Assembly: GCF_003208055.1 (NCBI RefSeq)
Contig: NZ_QJUE01000002.1
Location: 620,001-684,000 of the forward strand
Direction of reading: 5' to 3'
Length of the DNA stretch: 64,000 bases
Source of the DNA: Prochlorococcus marinus XMU1408
Lineage (GTDB): Bacteria; Cyanobacteriota; Cyanobacteriia; PCC-6307; Cyanobiaceae
Shown: positions 10,429 to 21,729 of the stretch, piece by piece
Numbering within the stretch: the stretch's first letter is position 1
Layout of the letters: each line of letters starts with the position of its first letter
The notes under the pieces: model-generated
Database searches by the model: none
The model's input: the letters and a program-made list of their open reading frames with translations, nothing else
What the model was told of the DNA's origin: nothing
Position numbers and translations under genes: made by a program

Positions 10429-12027
10429 ATGACAATAACTGACATCTTACAGATGAATAACAAAGATAAATGGATAAGGTACTGCGACCTTTTATTTAGC
10501 GATGATTCATTAGGTTTTTGGCTAGATATAAGCAGAATGGATGTTGAGAAGAGCGATTTTGAAAAATTTAGGGACATTTATTCCAAAGCTTTTGATTCTA
10601 TAGAAAATCTAGAGAATGGTTCGATTGCAAATATGGATGAAGGTAGACAAGTTGGTCATTACTGGCTTAGAAATCCGCAAATCGCTCCAAGTGAGAAAAT
10701 TTCAGATTCTATTTCCAAAGAAATTAATGACATATCAAAGTTTGGTGCATCAATATTAAATGGAGAAATAACTAACAGCGATGGAAAAAAATATACAGAT
10801 GTTTTTTGGATAGGTATAGGTGGTAGCGGTTTAGGTCCCTTACTTATTAAAGAGTCATTTAAAAAAGAGTCAATCGGATTGAATCTACATTTTCTAGACA
10901 ATGTAGATCCTGAAGGTATTTCCCATAAATTAAATTCTATTCTTCCCAATATTGAATCAACTTTGTTTGTAATTGTCAGTAAATCTGGTGGAACTCCAGA
11001 ACCATTAATTGGAATGGAGCAAGCTATGAAGTTTGTTTCTGATAATAACCAAAACTGGTCATCTAGAGCTATTGCAATTACATCAAAGGGGAGCAAATTA
11101 GATCAACTAGCAGTTATTGAAAAATGGTTAAATATTTTTGATTTACCCGATTGGGTTGGTGGAAGGACAAGTATTACTGGTGCTGTGGGTTTATTACCTG
11201 CAGTCTTGATTGGTGCTGACATAAATAAGTTTTTAGATGGAGCATCTAAAATGGATGGACTGACAAGAGTAAAAGACATTAAAAATAATCCAGCTGCACT
11301 TTTATCCTTAGCTTGGTTCAAATCGGGAAACGGAAAAGGGCTAAGAGATATGGTTGTACTCCCTTATAGAGACAGATTAGAAGTTTTTAGTAGATATCTT
11401 CAGCAACTTGTGATGGAATCTTTAGGCAAGAAGTTAGATAGAGATGAAAATCAAGTTAATCAGGGTATCGCAGTTTATGGAAATAAAGGTTCTACGGATC
11501 AGCATGCATATGTTCAGCAATTAAGAGATGGCATAGATAATTTCTTTGTTAATTTCATTGAGATTCTTCGCGATCCAGCTGAGATAGTTGAAGTGAAAAA
11601 TAAAAGACCAGGTGATTATTTGTCCGGATTTCTACAAGGAACGCGTTCCGCTTTGACTGAGGGTGGCAGACAGAATTTGACAATTACATTTAAATCATTT
11701 GATGAATCAAGTCTTGGCGCTTTAATTGCATTATTTGAGCGAGCAGTAAGTCTTTATGCTGAATTGATTAATGTGAATGCCTATAATCAACCTGGAGTTG
11801 AAGCTGGGAAAAAGGCTGCTACAAATATAATTAATCTTCAGAAAGACATTGAGAAACTTTTGGATGATAAAAAAGAAAGAACTTTACGTGAGATCGATGA
11901 GGCTTTGTCTACTGATTCAACTGAGTCGATTTATTTAATTCTTAGGAAGCTTTCAGAAAATTCCGAACATTATTTTATGAATGGTAATCAATCAAATCCA
12001 GATGAACTAACTATATCAAAATGTTGA
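10429..12027 (+). CDS. pgi: Glucose-6-phosphate isomerase
   Basis: Cytosolic interconversion of glucose-6-phosphate and fructose-6-phosphate, linking glycogen turnover, the oxidative pentose phosphate route and the Calvin cycle. At 532 aa it is full length, with paired SIS domains. Substrate motifs include [36 protein letters not shown] and [15 protein letters not shown]. The first ATG is used; an in-frame ATG eight codons on (MNNKDKW) is possible. A 280-bp gap separates it from the divergent purN and should hold both promoters. Its stop is two bases from the end of leuS on the other strand. Confidence 0.95.
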   Translation: MTITDILQMNNKDKWIRYCDLLFSDDSLGFWLDISRMDVEKSDFEKFRDIYSKAFDSIENLENGSIANMDEGRQVGHYWLRNPQIAPSEKISDSISKEINDISKFGASILNGEITNSDGKKYTDVFWIGIGGSGLGPLLIKESFKKESIGLNLHFLDNVDPEGISHKLNSILPNIESTLFVIVSKSGGTPEPLIGMEQAMKFVSDNNQNWSSRAIAITSKGSKLDQLAVIEKWLNIFDLPDWVGGRTSITGAVGLLPAVLIGADINKFLDGASKMDGLTRVKDIKNNPAALLSLAWFKSGNGKGLRDMVVLPYRDRLEVFSRYLQQLVMESLGKKLDRDENQVNQGIAVYGNKGSTDQHAYVQQLRDGIDNFFVNFIEILRDPAEIVEVKNKRPGDYLSGFLQGTRSALTEGGRQNLTITFKSFDESSLGALIALFERAVSLYAELINVNAYNQPGVEAGKKAATNIINLQKDIEKLLDDKKERTLREIDEALSTDSTESIYLILRKLSENSEHYFMNGNQSNPDELTISKC

Positions 12028-12029
12028 TT

Positions 12030-14618
12030 TTAAATAACTATATTCACTAATTTATTCGGAACAACAATTATTCTTTTTGGTTCTTGTCCATTCATCCATT
12101 TTAGAGCTGCATCACTTTTAATAGCTATAGCCTCTAATTTTTCTTTAGAAAGGTTTTTACTAGCATCTATTGATCCTCTAACTTTTCCATTAATTTGAAT
12201 CATAAGTTTAAAAGTATCTTCTTCAATTGCACCTGGATCGAAATTTGGCCACATTTGAAGATGAATACTTTGAGTATTTCCGATTGTCTTCCATAATTCC
12301 TCTGCTATATGGGGAGAAAATGGGGAAGTTATTTTAACTAAAATAGAAATAACTTCATTTAGAGTTTCATTACTACAATAATTAACTATTGAATTTAGGC
12401 CATTAACAGCTTTCATTAGTTCAGAAATTGCTGTATTAAATTGAAGATTATCAAGATCATCTGTAATTTCTTTAATAGCTATATTAATTAGACGTAAAGC
12501 TTCTTCATCTTTAGCCTTTTCTGTTTCAATCTTTAATCTTGAATTACTCTTAGTTAGATCTAAAGTATTAATTACAAATTTCCATAGTCTTTGTATAAAT
12601 CTATATTGCCCTTCAACATCTGAGTCATCCCATTCTAAATCTTTTTCTGGAGGAGCTTTAAAAAGTATAAACATTCTAGCTGTGTCAGCTCCATATTTAT
12701 CTATCACTACAGATGGATCTACACCATTATATTTTGACTTAGACATCTTTTCATAGATGATTTCAATATTTTCTCCAGTAACTGGATCTCTTGGATCATT
12801 AATATCTTTAATTTGTTCTTTTGAAAAATATTTATTTGTATTGGGATTTTTAAAAGTAGTAGCTTGAACCATCCCTTGAGTTAATAGTTTCTTAAAGGGT
12901 TCATCTATATTGATTAATCCACAACTCTTCAAAGCCTTGGTTAAAAATCTTGAATAAAGTAAATGTAAAATTGCATGTTCGATACCTCCGACATACTGCT
13001 TAACTGGAAGCCATTTATCTATTTCGCTTTTAAGAAAAGGAATCTCATCATTACTAGGGTTTATATATCTTAAAAAGTACCAGGATGAACACATAAAAGT
13101 ATCCATTGTATCCGTTTCTCTTTTGGCTGCATTTCCACATTTAGGGCAACAAGTATTTATCCACTCCAATTTAGTAGTTAAAGGTGACTTACCTTTACCA
13201 GTTAATTTAATATCTATCGGTAGAGTAACAGGAAGATCTTTATCAGGGACTCTTACTTGTCCACACTTCTTACAATTGATAATGGGAATTGGGCAGCCCC
13301 AATAGCGTTGTCTAGATATAAGCCAATCTCTTAACTTATATGTGACCTTTGGCTTCGCCCAGTTAGCATTTGAACCAAATTCTAGTATTTGTGTTTTTGC
13401 GAAATCAGACTCAATTCCATTGAACCTATCTGAATTGATCATGATACCCTTATGAACATATTCAGCATTTAAATAGCTATCATCTTCATTATTATTGGGC
13501 TTTATTACATAATTAATTGGTAAATTATATGATTTAGCAAACTGATAATCTCTACTATCATGTGCTGGTACACCCATGACAGCTCCAGTTCCATATTCCA
13601 TAATCACATAATCGCCAATCCAAATAGGTATCTCTTTATTATTTGCTGGATTGACTGCATTTACTCCTAAATACATTCCAAGTTTTTTTCTACTATCTGA
13701 ATTACGTTCTAGATCACTTAACTTTTCTTGAGTTTTTCTGAATTCCTTTAATTGATCAATATCTTTAGTACTTATTAATTTATCGATTAATGGATGATTT
13801 GATGCTAAGACAAGATAACTTACTCCATATACTGTATCGATTCGTGTGGTGAAAGCGACTACTTTCTGGGGATTATTTTTTATATCAAATGTTATTTCAG
13901 CTCCGATTGATTTACCAATCCAATTTTCTTGCATAACCTTTACTCTTTCTGGCCAATCTTTAAGTTTAATTAAATCCTTATTTAAATCTTCTGCAAAACT
14001 AGTAATTCGTAAGAACCATTGATTTAATTCTTTTTTCTCTACTTTTGCACCAGATCTCCATGATTTACCATCAGCATCTACTTGTTCATTAGCTAGAACG
14101 GTTTGATCAATTGGATCCCAATTTACTGTTGCTTTTTTTTGATAGGCTAGATTATTTTTATGTAATTGATTAAATATATATTGAGTCCACTTATAATAAT
14201 CTTCTTTGCAGGTAGTAACTTCTTTAGACCAATCTATGGATAATCCAAGTCGATCTAATTGATCTTTCATTTGTGAAATATTTTTATCTGTCCAGTTTGA
14301 TGGACTTGTCTCTCTTTCTATTGCTGCATTTTCAGCCGGCAATCCGAATGCGTCCCACCCCATCGGATGAAGAACGTTATAACCTTGCATTCTTTTATAT
14401 CTAGCCAGTACATCTGTAATGACATAATTCCTCACGTGCCCCATATGTAAAGAACCGGAAGGGTATGGGAACATCGACAAAGCGTAAAAGGTATTATCTT
14501 TGTTTACATCCGTTCTTGTTTTATACAGCCCTAGATTTTCCCACTCTTTTTGCCAATAAGCTTCTACAACACGAGGCTCGTAACGCTGGTCAATAATCTC
14601 TGAAGTAGTATTATTCAA
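12030..14618 (-). CDS. leuS: Leucyl-tRNA synthetase
   Basis: Class I synthetase charging tRNA-Leu, 862 aa, bacterial type. The signature [11 protein letters not shown] is near residue 55 and KMSKSKYNG near 625. A Cys4 zinc ribbon sits in the ZN-1-like insertion ([12 protein letters not shown] and [10 protein letters not shown]), and the CP1 editing domain lies between about 220 and 420. The anticodon-binding domain and a short C-terminal domain finish it. All key motifs are intact. It converges with pgi with only two bases between stops. Confidence 0.96.
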   Translation of the reverse strand: MNNTTSEIIDQRYEPRVVEAYWQKEWENLGLYKTRTDVNKDNTFYALSMFPYPSGSLHMGHVRNYVITDVLARYKRMQGYNVLHPMGWDAFGLPAENAAIERETSPSNWTDKNISQMKDQLDRLGLSIDWSKEVTTCKEDYYKWTQYIFNQLHKNNLAYQKKATVNWDPIDQTVLANEQVDADGKSWRSGAKVEKKELNQWFLRITSFAEDLNKDLIKLKDWPERVKVMQENWIGKSIGAEITFDIKNNPQKVVAFTTRIDTVYGVSYLVLASNHPLIDKLISTKDIDQLKEFRKTQEKLSDLERNSDSRKKLGMYLGVNAVNPANNKEIPIWIGDYVIMEYGTGAVMGVPAHDSRDYQFAKSYNLPINYVIKPNNNEDDSYLNAEYVHKGIMINSDRFNGIESDFAKTQILEFGSNANWAKPKVTYKLRDWLISRQRYWGCPIPIINCKKCGQVRVPDKDLPVTLPIDIKLTGKGKSPLTTKLEWINTCCPKCGNAAKRETDTMDTFMCSSWYFLRYINPSNDEIPFLKSEIDKWLPVKQYVGGIEHAILHLLYSRFLTKALKSCGLINIDEPFKKLLTQGMVQATTFKNPNTNKYFSKEQIKDINDPRDPVTGENIEIIYEKMSKSKYNGVDPSVVIDKYGADTARMFILFKAPPEKDLEWDDSDVEGQYRFIQRLWKFVINTLDLTKSNSRLKIETEKAKDEEALRLINIAIKEITDDLDNLQFNTAISELMKAVNGLNSIVNYCSNETLNEVISILVKITSPFSPHIAEELWKTIGNTQSIHLQMWPNFDPGAIEEDTFKLMIQINGKVRGSIDASKNLSKEKLEAIAIKSDAALKWMNGQEPKRIIVVPNKLVNIVI

Positions 14619-14753
14619 GGAAGATCTCCTTCAGTAGTTGATTTGCCAATCAGATAATGTTCTCATAAATTGATGCCCAAAATGCGAATAGTTCTGAAAT
14701 TACTACCAATAAAGCTTTATTTTCTAAGAACATAGTTAAACAAACTTTAAATC

Positions 14754-15608
14754 ATGAAAAATAATTTCTCAAAATATCAAGGAATAGGTAATGATTTTAT
14801 TATCTTTGATGCTCGTGGTAATAAGATAGATAATTTATTTTCTGAAAATAAAGATAACTTAATTGAACATCTATGCAATAGAAATTTTGGCATCGGAGCT
14901 GATGGGATTATTCTTATATTAGAATCCAATAATAATTGTTTTGCGAGAATGAGGATATTTAATTCTGATGGTTCTGAACCAGAAATGTGTGGCAACGGTA
15001 TAAGATGCTTGATTTCTTTTTTAAATGATAATAATGAAATTACAGATAAGTCTGAGATTCGAATTGAAACTAAAGCAGGTAAGATTCTTACCTCTATTGA
15101 TGCTAATGAAAATATCAAAGTTAATATGGGCGAACCTATCCTATCTCCTGAAGATATACCTACTAAATTGTTAAAGAATAATTTAAAAGTTCCTAATGGA
15201 AGGATTACAATAAATGATCAAATATTGAATGTTTATGCTGCTAGTATGGGGAATCCTCATATGGTCATATTTGTTAATAAAATTGAAGATATACCGTTTC
15301 AAGAGTATGGCAGATACCTTGAAAAACATAATACATTTCCCAATGATACAAATGTACATTTTGTTGAATTAATTGATAAAGCAAATATTAAAGTTAAGGT
15401 ATGGGAAAGAGGTTGCGGGCCAACATTAGCTTGTGGTACAGGAGCTTGCGCATGCCTAGTCGTAGCATCCATGATTGGTAAAACTTTAAATAACGCTAAC
15501 GTTTATTTACCAGGTGGCAAATTAGTAATTGAATGGCCAAATCAATCAGGCCCAGTTTTTATGCAGGGACCTGCAATAAAAGTATTTAGTGGAGTTATAG
15601 ATATTTAA
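14754..15608 (+). CDS. dapF: Diaminopimelate epimerase
   Basis: Converts LL- to meso-diaminopimelate for peptidoglycan and lysine. The two catalytic cysteines are visible: one in GSEPEMCGNGIRC (around residue 82) and one in GPTLACGTGACA (around 226). The N-terminal FSKYQGIGNDFI is also typical. At 284 aa it is of normal length. The next gene (cysteine desulfurase-like) starts 12 bp after its stop, and the following two are also tightly spaced, suggesting a dapF-nifS-DUF1995-dacB transcription unit. Confidence 0.95.
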   Translation: MKNNFSKYQGIGNDFIIFDARGNKIDNLFSENKDNLIEHLCNRNFGIGADGIILILESNNNCFARMRIFNSDGSEPEMCGNGIRCLISFLNDNNEITDKSEIRIETKAGKILTSIDANENIKVNMGEPILSPEDIPTKLLKNNLKVPNGRITINDQILNVYAASMGNPHMVIFVNKIEDIPFQEYGRYLEKHNTFPNDTNVHFVELIDKANIKVKVWERGCGPTLACGTGACACLVVASMIGKTLNNANVYLPGGKLVIEWPNQSGPVFMQGPAIKVFSGVIDI

Positions 15609-15620
15609 AAATTTTTCAAT

Positions 15621-16802
15621 ATGAATAATATTTATCTCGATGCATCTGCGACCACACCGCCACATATAGATGTTATCAATAAAATAAAGGATATTCAATT
15701 TGAATGCTGGGGGAATCCATCAAGTATCCATAAAGTTGGGGTTATTGCAAGAGAGATTTTGGAAAGATCTAGATTATCAATAGCTAATAAATTAAAAGCT
15801 TCATCTGATGATATTTTTTTCACATCTGGTGCAACTGAATCAAATTATCTTTCTCTTAAAGTTGTATCTAATAATCTTGATAAAGGAAGACTTGTTATAA
15901 GTAGCGTTGAACACCCTTCTATTAACTTAATAGCCAATCAATTGCTTAATGATGGTTGGGATATTAAATACTGGCCCGTAGATCGTTATGGAATTATTGA
16001 CTTAGATCTTTTGGAGGAGATGTTATCTCCTCCAACAAAATTGGTTTCGATAATCTGGGGCCAAAGTGAGATTGGGTCCATTCAGCCCATAAATCTCATA
16101 GGTTTGGAATGTAAAAAACGAAATATACTTTTTCATACTGATGCTACACAGGTGCTGCCTAGCGGTCTTATTGATTGGAGTGATTTAAATGTTGATATGC
16201 TTAGTGCCTCAGCGCATAAACTTCAAGGCCCTAAAGGTATTGGATTATTAATGTTGAGAAAGGGTGTCCGAGATTTATTAATAAAGAATCCTTCATATGG
16301 ATTTAAGAATGGCTCTATAAGATCTGGTACTGAGTCAGTCCCCCTTATTGCAGGTTTTTCGACAGCAATTGACCTACTAAATGAATATATAGAAGTAAAT
16401 GCTAATCAAACTTTATTTCCTGAGAATAACGTTTCCAAAATGACTTCTCTTTTAAAAAGAAATCTAGTTAAGAATAAACAACTTACTTTTATTGGTCCTC
16501 ACAAACAACGACTACCGAATAATCTTTCATTTCTATGTCATACAAGATCAATGGTCCCAATTAATGGTAGAGAAATTGTTCGATTATTGTCACAACATGG
16601 TGTTTATATAAGTAGTGGTAGTGCTTGCTCATCATCTATTCAAGCTCCAAATCCCATACTGGTAGCAATTAATGTTGATAAACCACTTCAACAATGTGGA
16701 TTAAGAATAACTATTGGTCCCTGGATTTCAAATGATGATATTAGCTCAGTTTCAAATATAATATATGAATCATTGCAATCTATAGAACTCGAAAAACAAT
16801 GA
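15621..16802 (+). CDS. Cysteine desulfurase, NifS/IscS-like
   Basis: PLP-dependent aminotransferase class V enzyme that would release sulfur from cysteine for Fe-S clusters or thio-modified tRNA. The N-terminus IYLDASATTPP, the PLP lysine in SASAHKLQGPKG and the mobile-loop cysteine in SSGSACSSSIQ are all present. The Cys sits in a long loop as in the NifS/IscS group, rather than the SufS group. 393 aa. I leave the symbol blank because nifS, iscS and the tRNA-thiolation paralogue cannot be separated by reading. Confidence 0.9.
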   Translation: MNNIYLDASATTPPHIDVINKIKDIQFECWGNPSSIHKVGVIAREILERSRLSIANKLKASSDDIFFTSGATESNYLSLKVVSNNLDKGRLVISSVEHPSINLIANQLLNDGWDIKYWPVDRYGIIDLDLLEEMLSPPTKLVSIIWGQSEIGSIQPINLIGLECKKRNILFHTDATQVLPSGLIDWSDLNVDMLSASAHKLQGPKGIGLLMLRKGVRDLLIKNPSYGFKNGSIRSGTESVPLIAGFSTAIDLLNEYIEVNANQTLFPENNVSKMTSLLKRNLVKNKQLTFIGPHKQRLPNNLSFLCHTRSMVPINGREIVRLLSQHGVYISSGSACSSSIQAPNPILVAINVDKPLQQCGLRITIGPWISNDDISSVSNIIYESLQSIELEKQ

Positions 16803-16809
16803 TCATCAA

Positions 16810-17433
16810 ATGAATAATAAACTACCCTCAGATCTTAGAGAAGCAGAATCAAATGTATATGAATCAATTCAAAGTTATTTTTTAAGTAATTCTGAGCAAT
16901 CATTTCTTTCTATCAATCTTAAATTTGAGGGATTAAGAATCAATCCAATAATTTTTCGTTTATCTAATAAACTAACTGAAATTAAATTAGATAATATTTT
17001 ATTGTGGGCTGATGCTGGTGGAGCGGCTCTCGCTAAAAGAGATAATCCTAACTTGACTAATAAGATTTTTACATTTAAGGAGTTTATTAATTCTACAGAT
17101 TCTTTGAATTCAGTTTTATTAGTCTGTTCCCCCCAACCATATGATATTGAGACGTTTGAGCAGGTGTGTTCTCATACTAATTCATCCGTTATTATGATTA
17201 ATGGTAAGTTAGAAGATCCAATAGTAGGAATCGGAAGTGTCGGGAGGGAAATGAGAAAAAGATTTGCCAAAAAATGGCAAGTGCTTTATTTTATTCAACC
17301 ATTATCTATGGGTGCATTATTAAAAAGATATCCTTATAATTGGGAGCTTTTTAAATTAAACGCTAATGGATATTCTTTTGTTAAATCATTTGATAAACGT
17401 CCCGACGACGAAACTATAATTCTAAACTTATAA
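16810..17433 (+). CDS. DUF1995 family protein
   Basis: A 207-aa protein of the photosynthetic-lineage DUF1995 family. Visible features are LPSDLREAESNVYESI at the start, WADAGGAALAKRD near residue 57, VLLVCSPQPYDIE and a final segment NWELFKLNANGYSFV. The family is found in cyanobacteria and plastids, including LOW PSII ACCUMULATION 3-like proteins; the precise function here is unknown. No signal peptide or membrane helix is seen. Spacing of 7 bp from the upstream desulfurase and 4 bp to dacB suggests one operon. Confidence 0.8.
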   Translation: MNNKLPSDLREAESNVYESIQSYFLSNSEQSFLSINLKFEGLRINPIIFRLSNKLTEIKLDNILLWADAGGAALAKRDNPNLTNKIFTFKEFINSTDSLNSVLLVCSPQPYDIETFEQVCSHTNSSVIMINGKLEDPIVGIGSVGREMRKRFAKKWQVLYFIQPLSMGALLKRYPYNWELFKLNANGYSFVKSFDKRPDDETIILNL

Positions 17434-17437
17434 CTGA

Positions 17438-18673
17438 ATGTTCAAAAAATTATATCTATATATTGGTTTAATTATATTATCAACAAATATCGTTAATGGT
17501 AATTTATTCAGATTATATTCATACATAAGACAAAAAGTTAATATTAATACTATAAGTCCCGAAAAGTATAATATATGTGAGCTATTACAAAATAAACTTG
17601 AGGATTATACTTATAACTTTAATTCAAATATTAGCATTAGTATTTTAGATGATTCTGGTGACTTTATTGCAGATATTAATGGCCAAATACCTAGGATTCC
17701 TGCCTCTAATCAGAAGATACTTTCTAGTGCTTTCTCTTTAGATATTCTAGGACCTTATTATACTCTTAAAACATCTATTAAAGAGATAAATGATGGTAGC
17801 TTATATATAGATGCATCAGGTGATCCTGATTTTGATAAAAGTCATTTAGAGGAGTTAATTAGTGATCTTAATAATACTAATTATAATTTACGTTTGAAAA
17901 CGCCAATAGTCGTTAAAAAAAGCAATCCAAAAAATTGGTGGCCTTCAAGCTGGTCGTATGCCGATAGAAATGAAGAATATGGTGCACCTATTACTAAATA
18001 TTCAATAGCTAGTAATTCAAGTGTTAATTCTTTAAATAATCCAATTGATAATTTTATTTATGAGCTAGAGAATGCTCTAAGAAAAAAGAATTTATCAAAA
18101 AAATATTTTGTAAAATCAGTTAACGAAAACTATCCTATTGATTATATTTCGACAATTAAAGTTATAAATTCTGCTCCTTTATATATTTTACTAAACCTTG
18201 TTAATTCTGAGAGCCACAATTTTACTGCTGAAGTTATTTTCAGACATTCTATAAGTGATTGGTCTCATGACTTCCCTAATTTAAAATACAATAATTGGAT
18301 AAAAGAACAAAACTTTAATTCTGACAATTTTATTTTCTCAGATGCTAGTGGCTTATCGAGAAAGAATAGAGTAACAACTTATGGTTTATCTCAGTTTTTG
18401 AGAAGAATGAAACTTAATAGATATTCTGACTATTATTTCTCATCATTTTCTATATTAGGTGTTAGGGGCTCGTTAGCTAATGTAAAAGCTCCAGTAAACC
18501 TTAAGGGTAGAATTTTGGCTAAATCCGGGAGACTTAATAATGTTAGATCGGTTTCTGGTGTTATTTTAGGAGAAGGCAAATTTTTTAGTATTATAGTTAA
18601 CAATATGGATAATTCGACAAAACATATAATAAATATATTATCAATAGTAGATAATACTGATAATTGTAATTAA
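17438..18673 (+). CDS. dacB: D-alanyl-D-alanine carboxypeptidase, PBP4 (DacB) type
   Basis: Periplasmic class C low-molecular-weight penicillin-binding protein that trims or cleaves peptidoglycan peptides. The first 20 residues are a hydrophobic signal peptide. The three active-site motifs are recognisable: SxxK as SNQK (residues 90-93), SxN as SVN (about 195-197) and KTG as KSG near 365, a known variant. At 411 aa it is shorter than the enterobacterial protein (about 480), mainly in the inserted domain. Its last four bases overlap the end of coaD on the opposite strand. Confidence 0.88.
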   Translation: MFKKLYLYIGLIILSTNIVNGNLFRLYSYIRQKVNINTISPEKYNICELLQNKLEDYTYNFNSNISISILDDSGDFIADINGQIPRIPASNQKILSSAFSLDILGPYYTLKTSIKEINDGSLYIDASGDPDFDKSHLEELISDLNNTNYNLRLKTPIVVKKSNPKNWWPSSWSYADRNEEYGAPITKYSIASNSSVNSLNNPIDNFIYELENALRKKNLSKKYFVKSVNENYPIDYISTIKVINSAPLYILLNLVNSESHNFTAEVIFRHSISDWSHDFPNLKYNNWIKEQNFNSDNFIFSDASGLSRKNRVTTYGLSQFLRRMKLNRYSDYYFSSFSILGVRGSLANVKAPVNLKGRILAKSGRLNNVRSVSGVILGEGKFFSIIVNNMDNSTKHIINILSIVDNTDNCN

Positions 18674-19146
18674 TTAGTATTTAGTGCCATTAGATCTTTG
18701 GCTATAAACTCAGGAACCATATGACGAATCTCTCCACCAAATCTTGCGACTTCTTTAACTACAGAACTACTTAAAAAACTATGATGTGTTTCTGTCGCGA
18801 GAAAAATTGTTTCGTATTGATTATTTAAAGACCTATTTGTATGAGCAACCTGTAGTTCATATTCAAAATCACTCATAGCTCTTAAACCTCTTAAAATTAG
18901 ATCTGCATTATGTTCACGAGCACAATCCACAGTTAGACCTTTAAAAGCTATTGTTCTACAACCTGGTATATCTCTGGTAGCATTTTTAATCTGCTCTATT
19001 CTTCTCTCGCAGGAGAAAGTTGCCTTTTTCGAAGGATTTTCTAATACCGCAATGAGAACTTCTCCAAATAAATCACTTCCTCTTTGAATTAGATCAAGGT
19101 GTCCAAACGTTAAAGGGTCGAAGCTACCAGGATAAAGTGCCTTCAT
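18670..19146 (-). CDS. coaD: Phosphopantetheine adenylyltransferase
   Basis: Penultimate step of coenzyme A synthesis. The 158-aa protein is of family size. The nucleotidyltransferase signature [14 protein letters not shown] (residues 7-20) includes the HxGH-like TFGH, and [13 protein letters not shown] plus [11 protein letters not shown] are family hallmarks. All motifs are intact. It is convergent with dacB (4-bp overlap) and divergent from the flavin reductase gene, with 67 bp between the starts. Confidence 0.96.
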   Translation of the reverse strand: MKALYPGSFDPLTFGHLDLIQRGSDLFGEVLIAVLENPSKKATFSCERRIEQIKNATRDIPGCRTIAFKGLTVDCAREHNADLILRGLRAMSDFEYELQVAHTNRSLNNQYETIFLATETHHSFLSSSVVKEVARFGGEIRHMVPEFIAKDLMALNTN

Positions 19147-19213
19147 GGTTTTTTAACTTTAAAAAAGTCCATTTCTTTCATAGAATCTCATATATATAAA
19201 CGTATCAAAGCGC

Positions 19214-19696
19214 ATGACTCTTGATCAGGATGCCAAAAAAGTTCTTTTGCGCAAAATCCCTCATGGATTATTTATATGTGCAGTAAGAGAAGGAGATGAA
19301 ATAAATGGTTTTACTGCTAGCTGGGTAACACAAGGATCATTTACGCCACCATTAGTTGTAATGGCTGTTCGCGCTGATGGATCTAGTCATGGAATTATTC
19401 AAAGAACTAAGATGTTTTCTCTCAATGTTTTGAGAGAAGATCAAAAGGATCTAGCAGCTGTGTTCTTTAAGCCGCAAAAAGGATTAGGTGGACGATTTGA
19501 AGCTTGTAAATTCACTTATGGAGAGTTTGGTATGCCCTTAATCGAAGATGTAATTGGTGGAGTTGAATGTGAAGTTATTTCAGGCGTAGAACACGGTGAC
19601 CATACAGTCTTTGTCGCTGAAGTAAAGAGTGCAGTATTGAATAAAGATGGATCTGCCTTAAATTTAGCGAGTACAGGTTGGAACTATGGCGGCTAA
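19214..19696 (+). CDS. Flavin reductase-like FMN-binding protein
   Basis: A 160-aa single-domain protein of the flavin reductase (FMN-binding split-barrel) family. It has the typical start IPHGLFICAVREGDEINGFTASWVTQGSF, where the TASW stretch contacts FMN, and the C-terminal HGDHTVFVAEV with a His near the active site. The same domain forms the C-terminus of cyanobacterial flavodiiron proteins; here it stands alone. The partner and electron acceptor are unknown. uvrC starts 18 bp downstream on a GTG. Confidence 0.85.
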   Translation: MTLDQDAKKVLLRKIPHGLFICAVREGDEINGFTASWVTQGSFTPPLVVMAVRADGSSHGIIQRTKMFSLNVLREDQKDLAAVFFKPQKGLGGRFEACKFTYGEFGMPLIEDVIGGVECEVISGVEHGDHTVFVAEVKSAVLNKDGSALNLASTGWNYGG

Positions 19697-19714
19697 TTTA
19701 ATGAGACAAGATCG

Positions 19715-21637
19715 GTGGAATTAACGCCGTTAATTAAGGACAAGTCAAGACTATCGAATTTTTTGAAGGATATACCAAATGATCCTGGTTGTTATTTGAT
19801 GAAAGATCGTGAGGATAGATTGTTATATGTTGGTAAGTCAAAAAAGTTAAGAAATAGGGTTAGAAGTTATTTTCGAGCAAGTGATGAATTGAGTCCAAGA
19901 ATCTCTTTAATGGTTAGGCAAGTTGTAGATATTGAGTTGATAGTTACTGATACTGAAAGTGAAGCCTTAACGCTAGAATCAAATTTAATTAAATCTAATC
20001 AACCCTATTTTAATGTTCTATTAAAAGATGATAAGAAATATCCCTATATTTGTATAACTTGGGGTGATAAATATCCAAGAATCTTTTTAACTAGGAAAAG
20101 ACGGGAAAGACAGAAAAAAGATAAATATTATGGTCCATACGTTGATGTTTATTTACTTAGACAGACCCTATTTAGTATAAAAAAACTGTTTCCTCTTAGA
20201 CAAAGAAGAATACCGCTTTACAAAGATAGAACGTGTCTTAACTATTCAATTGGAAGATGTCCAGGCGTTTGTCAAGAAGAAATAAGTTCAGAAGATTATA
20301 AAAATACACTAAAAAGAGTTGAAATGATATTTCAAGGTAGAACTGAAGAATTGAGACTATTATTAGAAAAACAGATGCATTCTTTTTCAGAGTCATTGAA
20401 GTTTGAAGAAGCTGGATCTGTCAGAGATCAGCTGAAAGGTATAGATAGATTGTATGAATCTCAAAAGATGATTATTCCTGATTCATCTGTATGCAGAGAT
20501 ATAATCGCATTGGCATCAGAAGAGAATATATCCTCTATTCAAATTTTTCAAATGCGCTCAGGAAAATTAATTGGAAGACTTGGGTATTTCTCAGATAATA
20601 ATAATCTCAGTACTTCTCAAATACTTCAAAAAGTTGTAGAAAATCATTACTCAAATGTAGATCCGATTGAAATACCTTCAGAAATATTAGTTCAACATGA
20701 ATTACAAAATACCGATATAATATCGGATTGGCTAAGTGAACTAAAAAAACAAAAAGTTAATATAACAATCCCAAAAAGATCTAAGAAGGCGGAAATTATA
20801 AAATTAGTAGAAAAGAATGCAAATATGGAGTTGCAAAGAATTAGACAATCTAAGGATAAAAATTTAGTTGAGCTTGACGATTTAACCAATATACTTGAGT
20901 TAGTAAAAATTCCAAAAAGAATTGAATGTTATGATATTAGTCATATTCAAGGTAGTGATGCTGTCGCTTCTCAGGTAGTATTTATTGATGGTATTGCGGC
21001 TAGGCAACATTACAGAAAATATAAAATTAAAAGTTCAAATATAAAACTAGGACATAGTGACGATTTCGAATCAATGGCTGAAGTTATTACTAGGAGATTT
21101 AGAAGATGGGCTCGTTATAAAGATGATGGTGGTGATATGAATCAACTATCAAGTAATGAATCTAGTGTATTAGACAAGGATAATTTGAATGACTGGCCTG
21201 ATTTGGTCGTAATAGATGGAGGTAAAGGGCAATTAAGTTCGGTATTAGAGGCTTTACAGCAGTTGAATCTTGATCAAAATATAAATCTTATATCTTTAGC
21301 TAAGAAGAAAGAAGAGATATTTATTCCAAATGTTAAACAATCATTAGACACTGAGCCAAATCAACCAGGAATGCTTTTATTACGAAGGCTTAGAGATGAA
21401 GCTCATAGGTTTGCAATTACCTTTCACAGGCAAAAAAGAAGTCAGCGTATGAAACGTTCACAATTAAATGAGATTCCTGGATTGGGGCCACAAAGAATTA
21501 AATTATTATTGGAGCATTTTAGGTCTATAGAAGCTATCCAAATGGCATCTCTCTCTGAACTTTCAACAACACCTGGCTTGGGAACATCTACAGCTGTTGT
21601 TATTAGAAATTATTTTCATCCTGATGAAAATAAATAA
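19715..21637 (+). CDS. uvrC: Excinuclease ABC subunit C
   Basis: Nuclease subunit that makes both incisions in UvrABC nucleotide excision repair. Order of domains: GIY-YIG endonuclease (about 18-100, with GCYLMKDREDRLLYVGKSK), a Cys-containing region (CLNYSIGRCPGVC), the UVR motif binding UvrB (about 210-245), the RNase H-like 3'-incision domain (ECYDISHIQGSDAVAS to DLVVIDGGKGQL), and tandem helix-hairpin-helix (IPGLGPQRIKLLL, TPGLGTSTA). 640 aa, complete. The start is GTG; there is no better ATG upstream in frame. Confidence 0.96.
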   Translation: MELTPLIKDKSRLSNFLKDIPNDPGCYLMKDREDRLLYVGKSKKLRNRVRSYFRASDELSPRISLMVRQVVDIELIVTDTESEALTLESNLIKSNQPYFNVLLKDDKKYPYICITWGDKYPRIFLTRKRRERQKKDKYYGPYVDVYLLRQTLFSIKKLFPLRQRRIPLYKDRTCLNYSIGRCPGVCQEEISSEDYKNTLKRVEMIFQGRTEELRLLLEKQMHSFSESLKFEEAGSVRDQLKGIDRLYESQKMIIPDSSVCRDIIALASEENISSIQIFQMRSGKLIGRLGYFSDNNNLSTSQILQKVVENHYSNVDPIEIPSEILVQHELQNTDIISDWLSELKKQKVNITIPKRSKKAEIIKLVEKNANMELQRIRQSKDKNLVELDDLTNILELVKIPKRIECYDISHIQGSDAVASQVVFIDGIAARQHYRKYKIKSSNIKLGHSDDFESMAEVITRRFRRWARYKDDGGDMNQLSSNESSVLDKDNLNDWPDLVVIDGGKGQLSSVLEALQQLNLDQNINLISLAKKKEEIFIPNVKQSLDTEPNQPGMLLLRRLRDEAHRFAITFHRQKRSQRMKRSQLNEIPGLGPQRIKLLLEHFRSIEAIQMASLSELSTTPGLGTSTAVVIRNYFHPDENK

Positions 21638-21729
21638 TCTATTTATAAAATATTAAGGAATTAGGGACAGCTAATCTTTATTATAGTAATGTATAGAGTG
21701 ATATGAATGCACGAAACATTTAATAGAAT

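Noticed and set aside
12030-14618. Second class I synthetase or editing-only fragment
   Set aside because: All leuS motifs are present in one frame at normal length, so it is simply the full enzyme.
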